Below are positions 25,025 through 33,137 of a stretch of DNA of 64,000 bases, one piece after another (within the stretch, counting starts at the first letter, position 1; each line of letters begins with the position of its first letter). This DNA is from Nipponacmea schrenckii. Taxonomy: Eukaryota; Mollusca; Gastropoda; Lottiidae. The stretch is taken from NCBI GenBank assembly GCA_030562195.1, contig CM060200.1, positions 23,289,023 through 23,353,022 on the forward strand, in the 5' to 3' direction. The notes beneath the pieces were generated by a model that saw nothing but the letters and a program-made list of their open reading frames with translations, did not search any database and had not been told where the DNA came from. The position numbers and the translations under genes were made by a program.

Positions 25025-26417
25025 ATGGATCCGAGATATAATTGGTTATACCACAGACGCAATGCATATCATCGCCATATTCCATACTATGAGAGACATC
25101 CAGCTCAGTTTCACCAGCATCACTACAGGCCTAATTCTAGATCGAACCCACAACCCTATCATCAAAGGCAGAGACAAGATACTACAAGTCCGATTGTGAA
25201 GATGCTCTTTCAGCTCGTTCAGTGTCTTCACCACGCTTCCATCATTTCAAAACAAGCTAATGGTTCACCAACTCTTGGGTTTACATACAAAATAAATGAT
25301 CTTAACCGGTTTGTAAAACCAGCTCTTAAAACCCACCAGATTTCTTCGGCTATTGAAGAGGTCAATAAATCTTGGGCAATAAATGTGGCATTGGCACTTA
25401 AGAACCATTACGATTCACAGCTGGCCACCAAAAAAATTAAAAACAAATTTTTAATTCACAAAATATTCCGCGGAAGCGATCAATTGGGCTAAAAAGTCAT
25501 ATCGACGACTACAAAAAGAAACATTAGATCATTTTAAAAGAATCATTGCTAATTTGAAATGTGGAAGTGTGCAGGAGGAAATGGATGTTCCTCCAAGCCC
25601 GCCTACCAGCCTGCTTTCTAACAGAATCGTCGCCACACCAAAACGGAAACGTACTCCATCACCGTCACAGTTACCCAGCACCTCAACATTTTTGCCGACA
25701 CCAAACAAGAGACCTAATACAAATACTATTCCAACCATTGTCTCTCCAAATCGATTCTCTCTACTACCATCAACACCACAGAATTCCAGTCAACGTTCGA
25801 ATCCAGAAACTCCACAATCCACAACCAAGACCACATCCCGTCGTCGTTTGAGTTTGGGAAACTCTCCATCTCCTAATAAACCTAGACGCCATGATAACCA
25901 AAAGGATAAAACCAAATGGTCTCTTCCTGCCTTCGTCAAGCCAGTTCTTATCTTAGGATCATCCAACATAAGTAATATTCCTACTGTAAATCCTGATACG
26001 CAAGCTGAATCCTTCCCTGGTGCCCGTGTCCAACACATTAGCCATTTACTATCAAAGATTTCCCCATCTACAGTTCCAAAGAAGATAGTGTTCCACATAG
26101 GTTTGAATAACAGAGACGAGTCAGGTGAATCCATCCACAGGCGGATGATGGACTTGATCAAGTTAGCTAAATCGAAGTTTCCTGCAGCTTCCCTATTTGT
26201 GACTCAAATTCCCTTCTCTAAAAATCTTCAACTTTCAGATCCCCAAGCAGCTACTAATCTTAGAAGATTCAATGACCTGTTATACCATAAACCTTCATCG
26301 GATGCGAAAACCAATCCCCGTTTCAATGGAATGATTGGTGTCATTTCGGACCCCATCCACTGGTTGGCCCCCACTGCCAAAGCTATTTATTCTCAATGGG
26401 TCTCCCATTTAAACTGA
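25025..26417 (+). pseudogene. Penelope-like element ORF1 with SGNH-like domain (one frameshift)
   Basis: Starts ATG 25025 (MDPRYNWLYHRRNAYHRH), His/Tyr/Arg-rich. A one-base shift near 25.48 kb separates this from the following frame, which reads EAINWAKKSYRRLQKETL. Next is a ~110-residue Ser/Pro/Thr-rich linker with basic patches (TPKRKRTPSPS, TSRRRLSL). The C-terminal ~160 residues look like an SGNH hydrolase: PVLILGSSNIS (block I, ~25.95 kb), IVFHIGLNNRDES (block III with Asn, ~26.09 kb) and GVISDPIHWL (block V, Asp and His, ~26.35 kb). The ORF ends at 26417, overlapping the RT ORF by 22 nt in another frame. CR1-type LINEs have an esterase in ORF1, so an RNA-binding or membrane-targeting helper role is possible by analogy. 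Confidence 0.7.
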
Positions 26418-28735
26418 ACGCGGGGGGAAGCAACGTCAAACTAGGCCAGACCATCGTGAATCTGAGCTCGCGCAAACTTTCTCCCCTTGAAGAAAAAGTT
26501 TTAGATAGAGGGTTGACTTTCATCCCTTCATTTAAACCTCTTTCACGTGTACCAATTTTGTCGTCGGTTGAGCATGTCATTAGGACTTTTAAGCTAAATT
26601 ATTTCTTTCGCGAAAAATTAGGTCGAGGAAAACGAACTCCATTTGTAGAAAAGTCTGGCTGGAATCCACCAGACGATGCGATTGACTATAATATTTTGCG
26701 TAAATGCGAAAATCTGTACGAAGAAGTCTCCCATTTACCTCTGGTAAATGAAAAGAAAAACCTTACTAATTTTGAACGCTCCGTTTTGAACACCCTGAAG
26801 AATGATCAGACAATAATCCCAAAGAGTGACAAGAGCAATTGCTGTGTCATTCAAAACCGCGATGACTATATTTTTGAAATAGAATCTCAATTAAATAATG
26901 CAAATCATTACCGCGAACTAGACCAACCAATTTTCATGGAAACTGCTAAACAAATCAATAATATTTTGAAAATTTTGGTACAAAAAGGTTTTTTATCTAA
27001 TTCCCAATATGATTATCTTTGTGCAAAACCGAAAGTCCGTCAACGTCACATTTATACATTACCGAAAATTCATAAAAATCCTGAAACCGAATGGCGCGTT
27101 GCAAATAGAATACCCAAGGGCAGGCCGATTATATCTGACTGTTCCAGCGAATCCTACCAAGTTTCCGAATATATTGACCATTTTCTACTACCATTGGCTT
27201 GCAAACATCCGTCCTACTTAAAAGACACTACCGACTTTATAGAAAAAATAAAAAAATTAGATATTCCAGACAATGCGTTATTTATTTCTTTAGATGTTAC
27301 GAGTATGTACACGAATATCGATAATAAATCCGGTTTAGACGCGGTGCGAAAGGCCTTTTTTAAAAACCCTGATCCTGATCGTCCTGACAGAGAAATTTTA
27401 GATTTATTAGACATATACCTCACGCGAAATGACTTTACTTTCAATGGAAAAATTTATCTTCAAACTTCTGGTACTGCAATGGGAAAACGTTTTGCGCCGA
27501 GTTATGCAAACATCTTTATGGCTGAATGGGAACGCGAAATCTCATCTATTTCACCTTTCAAACCTTTATTCTATGGAAGATTTTTAGACGACATTTTTAT
27601 TATTTGGACAGAGTCATTGGCTAACTTTTGGGAGTATTTCGAAATTCTAAATAATCACCATCCTTCTATAAAACTTACAGCAAATATTTCTGAAAACAGC
27701 ATGAATTTCTTGGATACGACTGTATTCAAAGGACCTAGTTTCAGTCAAACAAAAAAACTTGATATCAAAGTATATTTTAAAGAAACTGACACTCACCAAC
27801 TTTTGTTCAAAACTTCGTTCCATCCGAAGCATACCTTTTCTGGCATAATAAAATCGCAAATTCTGAGATTCAACAGAATTTGCACTAGAAAAACCGACTT
27901 TGATTTGGCTTGCGAACTTGTATTTGAAAAACTGAGGGAACGGGGGTACTCGAAACGTTATTTGCGGAAAATTAAAAACGACACTCTTTTGGCCATTGAG
28001 AAGAAAAGCAACCCCCCTCCTCTACCTAACGGTTTTGGTTCTGTTCCATGTGGAGGTTCTAGGTGTCGTACCTGCGATTATATCCATGTTTCTCATAATT
28101 TTGAAAATAAGAAAAACGGTAAAATTTTCGAATTAACGGGAGTCCTTTCATGTATCGATAAAAACATTATTTACCTAATTTCTTGTAAAAAATGCGACGC
28201 ACAGTATGTTGGCGAAACTCAAAACGCGTTGCGTACTCGTTTAAGCGGTCATCGCTTTGACATTCTTCATAAAAAAGATAGACCAATCGCAAATCATTTT
28301 AACTCAGCCAATCATTCCATTGAAGATCTTTTTGTTATGCCCATTGAAAAAGTTCCAGTCTCTACAACTATCAAACCTAAAACAAAGCGACTACAAAGGG
28401 AGAGCTTCTGGATAGACCAATTAGAAACAGTTGTACCTAACGGCCTAAACATCCAGCATGACAATCAAATTATACCTTTTGTAGCAACCTACAATTCTAC
28501 AGCCAAAAGTGCGGCGGTGATTGTGAAACGGTTTTATAAAGAACTCCAGGATGAATTCCCTAACATATATACCAAACGTTTAGTGACTGCTTACAAAAGG
28601 AATAAAAATCTCAGTAATATCCTTGTACGTGGATACCTCCCTGAAGTAATCGCTTTGAAAAAATTCTCTTTGAAAATTAATCAATTGTGTAAATCTCTCC
28701 AGAAGAAGACAATTTCTTATCAAACTGATGTGTGA
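26396..28735 (+). CDS. Penelope-like reverse transcriptase with GIY-YIG endonuclease
   Basis: A 779-codon uninterrupted frame from ATG 26396. The N-terminus has the Penelope-type NLSSRKLSPLEEKVLDRG. The RT core has HIYTLPKIHKNPE, GRPIISDCSSESY, LDVTSMYTNI (motif A Asp, residue ~299), TSGTAMGKRFAPSYANIF (motif B) and GRFLDDIFIIW (catalytic DD, ~396). A Cys-rich linker (CGGSRCRTCDYI, ~560) leads to the GIY-YIG nuclease: IYLISCKKC (~590), QYVGETQNALRTRLSGHR with the catalytic Arg region, and ERESFW-like QRESFWIDQLE (~668). Such enzymes copy the element's RNA at a nicked target. The frame is intact although ORF1 has one frameshift, so this is a young insertion. The start codon lies inside ORF1's last codons, suggesting reinitiation or a fused ancestral ORF. 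Confidence 0.93.
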   Translation: MGLPFKLNAGGSNVKLGQTIVNLSSRKLSPLEEKVLDRGLTFIPSFKPLSRVPILSSVEHVIRTFKLNYFFREKLGRGKRTPFVEKSGWNPPDDAIDYNILRKCENLYEEVSHLPLVNEKKNLTNFERSVLNTLKNDQTIIPKSDKSNCCVIQNRDDYIFEIESQLNNANHYRELDQPIFMETAKQINNILKILVQKGFLSNSQYDYLCAKPKVRQRHIYTLPKIHKNPETEWRVANRIPKGRPIISDCSSESYQVSEYIDHFLLPLACKHPSYLKDTTDFIEKIKKLDIPDNALFISLDVTSMYTNIDNKSGLDAVRKAFFKNPDPDRPDREILDLLDIYLTRNDFTFNGKIYLQTSGTAMGKRFAPSYANIFMAEWEREISSISPFKPLFYGRFLDDIFIIWTESLANFWEYFEILNNHHPSIKLTANISENSMNFLDTTVFKGPSFSQTKKLDIKVYFKETDTHQLLFKTSFHPKHTFSGIIKSQILRFNRICTRKTDFDLACELVFEKLRERGYSKRYLRKIKNDTLLAIEKKSNPPPLPNGFGSVPCGGSRCRTCDYIHVSHNFENKKNGKIFELTGVLSCIDKNIIYLISCKKCDAQYVGETQNALRTRLSGHRFDILHKKDRPIANHFNSANHSIEDLFVMPIEKVPVSTTIKPKTKRLQRESFWIDQLETVVPNGLNIQHDNQIIPFVATYNSTAKSAAVIVKRFYKELQDEFPNIYTKRLVTAYKRNKNLSNILVRGYLPEVIALKKFSLKINQLCKSLQKKTISYQTDV

Positions 28736-28794
28736 TGTAGTCTCTACTTGTAACCTAGGCCAGTGCTTCTGTAAGAGATTATCTCTTATAACAC

Positions 28795-29068
28795 CCTAAA
28801 CTATAAATTTATCAGGTAGATTATTTATTATTTCTTCAAATTTAATTAGTTTAGAATATTCAGATGTGTGTATCTCTCGTATGCCAGAATAAACTTTTAT
28901 GAATTTGCACCAATCTGTCTGATCTCTTCTTCTGTTTTTTTTTACTGTAGGAAAATCATTCCCTAATTTCTTCAAAACGTTTTTAAATACACTTTTAGTG
29001 GTTACAAAAGAAGCCTCATCTTGTATGTATAGTTCATGTAGGCTGAAATATACAGAAGCAAGAAGCAA
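28795..29068 (-). pseudogene. P transposase, N-terminal fragment
   Basis: A minus-strand frame reading FKNVLKKLGNDFPTVKKN, DQTDWCKFIKVYSGIREI and FEEIINNLPDKFIV up to the Penelope 3' end. It lies on the same strand as the rest of the transposase, on the other side of the nested retroelement, and has the Lys-rich character of a linker after a DNA-binding domain. I assign it by position; its sequence alone would not identify it. No start codon or THAP finger is visible upstream, so a further 5' exon may be lost or unrecognised. Confidence 0.55.
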
Positions 29069-30011
29069 TGTTTATATTAGGTTGAATAGAACATTGCAGA
29101 ATATAAGCTTATCTAGCTTTGGAATATTCCAAATCAAAAATGCAAAAAAATATCATTCCTCTTATATGGTCTATATTTTCTAGATCTATAGGCCTAGGCC
29201 TACTATAATAGATGGTATTTTTGTTTTTAAAAAAACATAATCTGGTGCCTGTGTTAAATATATTCAGGGTTTAATTTAGAATTAATAATATGCTATTCTT
29301 TTGTGCATCAGGAAAATGTCTAAATAATTAGTTTTAAATACAATAGGCCTGACCTAGGCTCAATAGGCCTGACCTAGGCTCAATAGGCTAGCTTAGGCCT
29401 AAATAAAATTTAGAGAGATATTGAAATTAATATTAATTCTTGTAGCCTATTTCTAATGTATATTTTTTAGACAGACACCCGAATTTGGTCCAAAAAAAAA
29501 ATTAATCATTAAATCAGGTGCTTATTATTTTTTTAGTAAACTTAAATCTAAATGACATATTTTTTTTTTTTAATCAGGAATTAATTTTTTTTTAGAAATA
29601 TATTTATATTTTTAAATATAAGCCTGCCTAATAATTATTAGATATCAAATAAGGACATTTACCATGCTAAAGTAGCCTCTTTGGACATCATTATTATTTT
29701 TTTTAATTCTGTGCTTGAATTTCCCGCATTATTTAATACAATATTTATGACCAATCAAACAAAAGCAATTTAAACAACTGCGGAGAATGACGTCATCTTT
29801 GTTTATCTTCCGAACCCCATACTTTTATTTGGAGTAAGAATTAATGTATTTCGATAAAATACAACATTTTATACAGTTGTTATCATGTAAAAGGTTTTTT
29901 TTTAGTTTAAGAAATATTTAACAATACTGTTTGAATGTCAAAGCATGTGAAAAACGGTATGAATTATGAAGATATAACGAGAAACATCGCCGAGGATCAG
30001 CAACTAATGTA
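29069..30011. other. P element right internal region
   Basis: AT-rich, no gene recognised. It contains ATCTGGTGCCTGTG (29240-29253), identical to the outermost 14 bp of the right terminus and in the same orientation. It also has a short tandem repeat of 'caataggcctgacctaggct' at about 29341-29382. Confidence 0.55.
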
Positions 30012-30115
30012 AGAACAAGATGGCGCCTTAGGTACCTTTCTATTCTTAATACATATACGAATTTTTTTTTTTTTTTCTATCAGAATCTGGTTTTTATCAG
30101 AATCTGGTGCCTGTG
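30012..30115 (-). repeat. P element right terminal inverted repeat
   Basis: Contains agaacaagatggcgcc at its inner edge and ends CTGGTGCCTGTG. The 12-mer ATCAGAATCTGG occurs twice in the last 40 bp, making this arm longer than the left one. Confidence 0.9.
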
Positions 30116-30123
30116 AATAAGAT

Positions 30124-30759
30124 GGACTGTTTAGGTTGTATTGCCATGCACAAGGATATGTGATGCATCGAGCACGAAGCTTCGTGTCAACAAATGTGAA
30201 CCGTGATGTGAAAATTGGTATTAGTGACCGATAATCGTTGAATCCATTTAAGGCACTTATGTACTACCGAAGAGAAGAGAGTCCCAGCTTCAATCTTGTG
30301 TTTATGGATGTATGTGTTCTGGAAATCAGTGGGATTAGTGTACATTTTAGTCATTTTTGACAGACAGAAGAGCCGCCATATTGTCCGCCATTTTCTTTAC
30401 CATGTGTTGCACTTGCCATAAAATCAAGGAAGTGTGGCTTATAGGTGCCTATTATTGGAAAACTGAGGTTGGAGTGATGTACCTATAACATGTGAGCTAC
30501 CTTCTTTGTATCTTTTAAGGATAATGTATGTGTATTTGTGAAGAATTATTGTAGTTAGAGATTTCTTATTTTCAGACTAATAAGCTGGGGTCATTCAGTG
30601 CATTTGATGATGTAAAGGGAAACGTTCACAAAATTTGGTTTTTGGTGTTTATGTGCATATTTTGAGCTTTTGTATCCAAGGTGGCCACTTGTTGCAACTG
30701 AAATAGCTTTTTCAATATTTGTGGACTCAGCCCATTTATTGCAAGGTTTCCGAAGCACC
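30124..30759. other. Right subterminal region of the TTAA transposon
   Basis: Lies between the P element and the right TTAA end. A plus-strand 86-codon frame at 30670-30930 crosses the inverted repeat and runs into LINE-A on its antisense side, so I do not treat it as a gene. No transposase motif is seen. Confidence 0.5.
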
Positions 30760-30763
30760 TTAA

Positions 30764-31756
30764 GCAGATTACATCATAAGTCTTTAGATATAATATTAGT
30801 TTTATATTTTAGTTTACTTTTGAGGCCATGGATATTCAAGCACAAAACATTTAAATTACTGGGTGAATTTTCACATCGACAGCCATTGTTGTTTACACTG
30901 AGGTCACATGATACGTGTGCTACTTTATGAAAGGTCTGACCTGGCTTTCAGTTACTGAAGTCTAAATCTTGTAGTGAATATAGTTTACCATTTAATAACA
31001 ATTTATCGAATTTCAGTGAGGCAGTTTGACCCTCCTCTCTTGCCGCTAACATATGTTGTACCAGTTTCTTCCTCTTTTGTCGTACGTTGTAAGAATAATC
31101 ATTTGCAATTCTTACTGTCTTGTCTTTCATCTGTAAAACAGCCTTGAACATAGTGTTCTTCTCTCTCATGGTTCCAAAACTTAGAAATATCGACTTAGTA
31201 TCTGAATCTTTCCCTTTATTGTTCAGTGTATAACATTTTTCAATCTGAATCTTGCTGTTATCTAAATGGAGCTAGTTGGTAATAAAGTCTCTCACTGCTT
31301 TTTCACACCTCTCATCGTCTGCTATTGACCCAGTTTTCAACCCGTGCAAAATGGCGTTCTTCCCTTTCGTTCTGTTTTCCAATCTATCCATTTTGCTTTG
31401 TAAATCGTTTACTTCTCTGTCTTTTTCCTGTAGTTTTTCCTCTCATTTTTGCGTTCTCTTCTTTTAATTCATGTATGTTAGTTGTCAGGTCTTTCACTGT
31501 TGCACTTAGATTTTCAACCTGTTGATTGAGACCCGCTAAATCTTCGAGACTCAATTTGATGTCACACACCTCACTGAACAATTTTGTCAGCAAATCCGAT
31601 GTATCACCATCGTGCTTCCTCGGGGTTGTTGGTATCTGGCCCTGGGTTTGATTCTATAATATAAGTAGGTTAAAAAGTATTCTAAACCACTTAAAGGTGA
31701 ATCTCATACAGCTACCCAAATACACGTGCATATCTGCCGCCATCTTCCGATCATCA
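30764..31756 (-). pseudogene. LINE-A, 5' segment: ORF1 and start of endonuclease
   Basis: From 31756 downward: aagatggcggc 5' end, then an ORF1 reading HDGDTSDLLTKLFSEVCD. A heptad-rich coiled coil (LAGLNQQVENLSATVKDL) follows, then MDRLENRTKGKNAILHGL and FLSFGTMREKNTMFKAV. A C-terminal domain (QKRKKLVQHMLAAREEG, LLLNGKLYSLQ) ends near 30955. The order of coiled coil, RRM-like part and C-terminal domain is L1-type ORF1, an RNA-binding chaperone. One in-frame TAG (~31291) breaks it. ORF2 starts near 30900 with the endonuclease motif LNVLCLNIHGLKSKL and reaches DVICL at 30764, where the TTAA transposon interrupts it. It resumes at 11357. Confidence 0.8.
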
Positions 31757-31767
31757 TCTACCTGTTG
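31757..31767 (+). repeat. LINE-A target-site duplication, right
   Basis: TCTACCTGTTG, identical to 8140-8150. LINE-B's leader frame resumes directly after it (VNINLRVETNHHNLSDLIAK). Confidence 0.85.
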
Positions 31768-32167
31768 TTAATATTAATCTTCGTGTGGAAACCAATCATC
31801 ACAATCTCAGCGATTTGATTGCAAAACCTATCTGTACTTATATTAGTCGAGTAAGACAGTCAGAGAAACGATAAAAGTAAGGAAAATAATCAGAATCTAG
31901 CGAAGTTACAAAAGATAAAACAAGAGCTTTTACAATTCTCAGAATGTATGAATGTTTGTGTTTTGAATGTCAGATCAGTCAAAAACAAAAACAACTTTAC
32001 TTTTTGACTACCTCCTTGAAAACGATTTTGATATGTGCAATAACAGAGACTTAGCTTAAACCAACAACAGATTCCCCTATTATCTCTGCTCTACTTCCAC
32101 CTGGTTACTCAATTAAACATGTGCCACGTGATGGTCGAAGTGGTGGGGGTGTTGCAATCTATAAACT
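31768..32167 (+). pseudogene. LINE-B, leader end and endonuclease N-part
   Basis: Continues the frame from 8150 and, after a shift near 31.87 kb, reads NVCVLNVRSVKNKNNFT. It then gives ICAITET and LLPPGYSIKHVPRDGRSGGG, the start of an APE-type endonuclease. It is cut at ~32167 by LINE-C. Confidence 0.75.
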
Positions 32168-33137
32168 ATTTATTTAATAAAGCGCTAATTTTGATAAAAA
32201 TCTTCAATGGCGCAGTACAAATTGTTAAAAACGAATTGCGTTAAAAGCAGTATACGCATAGACACACATATTATTACTCTGTATAAAGATGAGTCTTGAG
32301 TGCTTGTTTGAACAAAGCGGCTGTGCTGCATTGTTTGATACTGTTCGGAAGTGAGTTCCACCAGATTGACCCTGTAACATAGAATGCTCTGTGAGCAAAT
32401 GTCTCACGGAACTTAAAGTTTGAGTACTTGCCTGTGTGAGCGCATATTCTATCTCCGAGGCTGTTCAAGTGTTAAAAGATTACGTAGGTATTGCGGTAGC
32501 TGTTCGTGGAGATATTTCCAGTAAGGACTTTGTGTTTAATACGAAGTCTGATATAGGAGCCAGTGGATTATCTGTCAGCCTTGAGAATGAGTTTAGCTGC
32601 GTAGTTCCGAACGCGTTGTAATTTCCTTATCTGTGTTTCAGGTATACCAATGAATATTGCATTTAAATAATCAAGGTGGGAGAAAACAGTTCCTATCACA
32701 AGTGTCTCACATGCTTCTTGTGTTAATAGGTGTCGGATGTGCTGATCCTCTGCAGTCCATACATGGCCTTGTTGCATTTGCTGGTGATGTGGTCAAATAG
32801 TGTTAGGGTTTCATCCAGAGTTGCGCCGAGGTATTTTATATTATTTGATCGAATTATGTTGTCACCGTTGATGTTAATAGGGTCTACAATGCATTTATCT
32901 AACTGTTGCCTTGAACCGAAATAAATGAATTTATAAATGAATAATGTTTTTGAAGTGTTCATTTTGAGGTGGTTGCTATCCATCCCGTGTTTGACGACCT
33001 TAGCAAGTTGTTGTTGCTGCTCTTGAAACTGTAGCTCAGACTCTGTATCACAGGTGTCAAACGTATTCCTCAGTGCATGGTCGTCTGCATAGCCATATAT
33101 GTGATATACAAATCGTCCATCGAGATCATCTGCAAAC
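32168..33137 (-). pseudogene. LINE-C, 5'-truncated LINE nested in LINE-B
   Basis: Minus strand. It starts within the RT catalytic region (VYHIYGYADDHALRN, ~33.1 kb), then NHLKMNTSKTLFIYFG-like sequence, NIKYLGATLDETLTLFDH, TVFSHLDYLNAIFIGIP, RKLQRVRNYAAKLI and a C-terminal GSIWWNSLPNSIKQ...LKTHL (~32.3 kb). Its 3' end holds a GCGC/GCGC stem (32182-32185 with 32210-32213), an inner TTGA/TCAA stem, and an AT tail. Frameshifts make it dead. It is in the L2/CR1 group with LINE-B and LINE-D but diverged. Confidence 0.75.

Larger units (their letters stand above)
25020..28794 (+). mobile_element. Penelope-like retroelement nested in the P transposase gene
   Basis: A two-ORF plus-strand element lying between the N- and C-terminal parts of the minus-strand transposase. 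The right end is fixed by comparison with 47646-47703. There the same last ~57 bp (GGCCAGTGCTTCT..., ending TCTTATAACAC) occurs in an unrelated context, so the 3' terminus is at ~28794. The left end is only bracketed by the transposase frame ending near 25.02 kb and ORF1's ATG at 25025. I could not identify a target duplication or a full 5' long-terminal-like repeat, so the 5' end is probably truncated. Confidence 0.8.
18858..30115. mobile_element. P-superfamily DNA transposon, 11.26 kb, with helicase and PHD cargo
   Basis: Flanked by AATAAGAT at 18850-18857 and 30116-30123, the 8-bp duplication expected of P elements. Left terminus CACAGGCACCAGATTCTGAT; the right terminus is its complement. 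The inverted repeats run to a shared gcgccatcttgttct, giving about 80 bp on the left and 104 bp on the right. The right one is lengthened by a second copy of ATCAGAATCTGG. The inside holds, on plus, a PIF1-like helicase and a following reading frame ending in a PHD finger. On minus it holds a P/THAP9-type transposase interrupted by a Penelope-like element. Without the Penelope insertion the element would be about 7.5 kb. All its own genes carry inactivating changes. Confidence 0.9.
11358..30759. mobile_element. 19.4-kb TTAA-flanked terminal-inverted-repeat transposon
   Basis: Left end GGTGCTTCGGAACCTTGC (11358 on). Right end, read on the minus strand from 30759, GGTGCTTCGGAAACCTTGC. These imperfect inverted repeats extend ~25 bp. 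Each is flanked by TTAA (11354-11357 and 30760-30763). Removing 11358-30759 plus one TTAA joins minus-strand LINE-A codons into DVICLTETWCGDV with no frame change, the conserved endonuclease motif. That makes this one insertion rather than two unrelated fragments. TTAA targets are used by piggyBac- and Kolobok-type transposases, but I see no transposase of either kind. Contents: spacer, a 160-bp-monomer element, a duplicated SGNH-like gene, a hAT-like MITE and an 11.26-kb P element. Without these, about 3.6 kb remains. Confidence 0.85.

Noticed and set aside
23802..25085. Single 427-codon minus-strand frame starting at 25085
   Set aside because: The first ~20 codons are antisense to the Penelope ORF1 start; the true transposase sequence begins only near 25020, so I did not use this start.
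25790..26161. 123-codon minus-strand frame opposite the Penelope ORF1
   Set aside because: Shadow of ORF1 in the opposite strand; no domain.
28700..28794. Hammerhead ribozyme at the Penelope 3' end
   Set aside because: Some Penelope elements carry one, so I looked for CTGANGA and GAAA cores. The only near match (CTGATGTG) lacks the conserved GA and there is no partner core.
30670..30930. 86-codon plus-strand open frame
   Set aside because: It crosses the right end of the TTAA transposon into antisense LINE-A sequence; the frame is a chance read across a junction.
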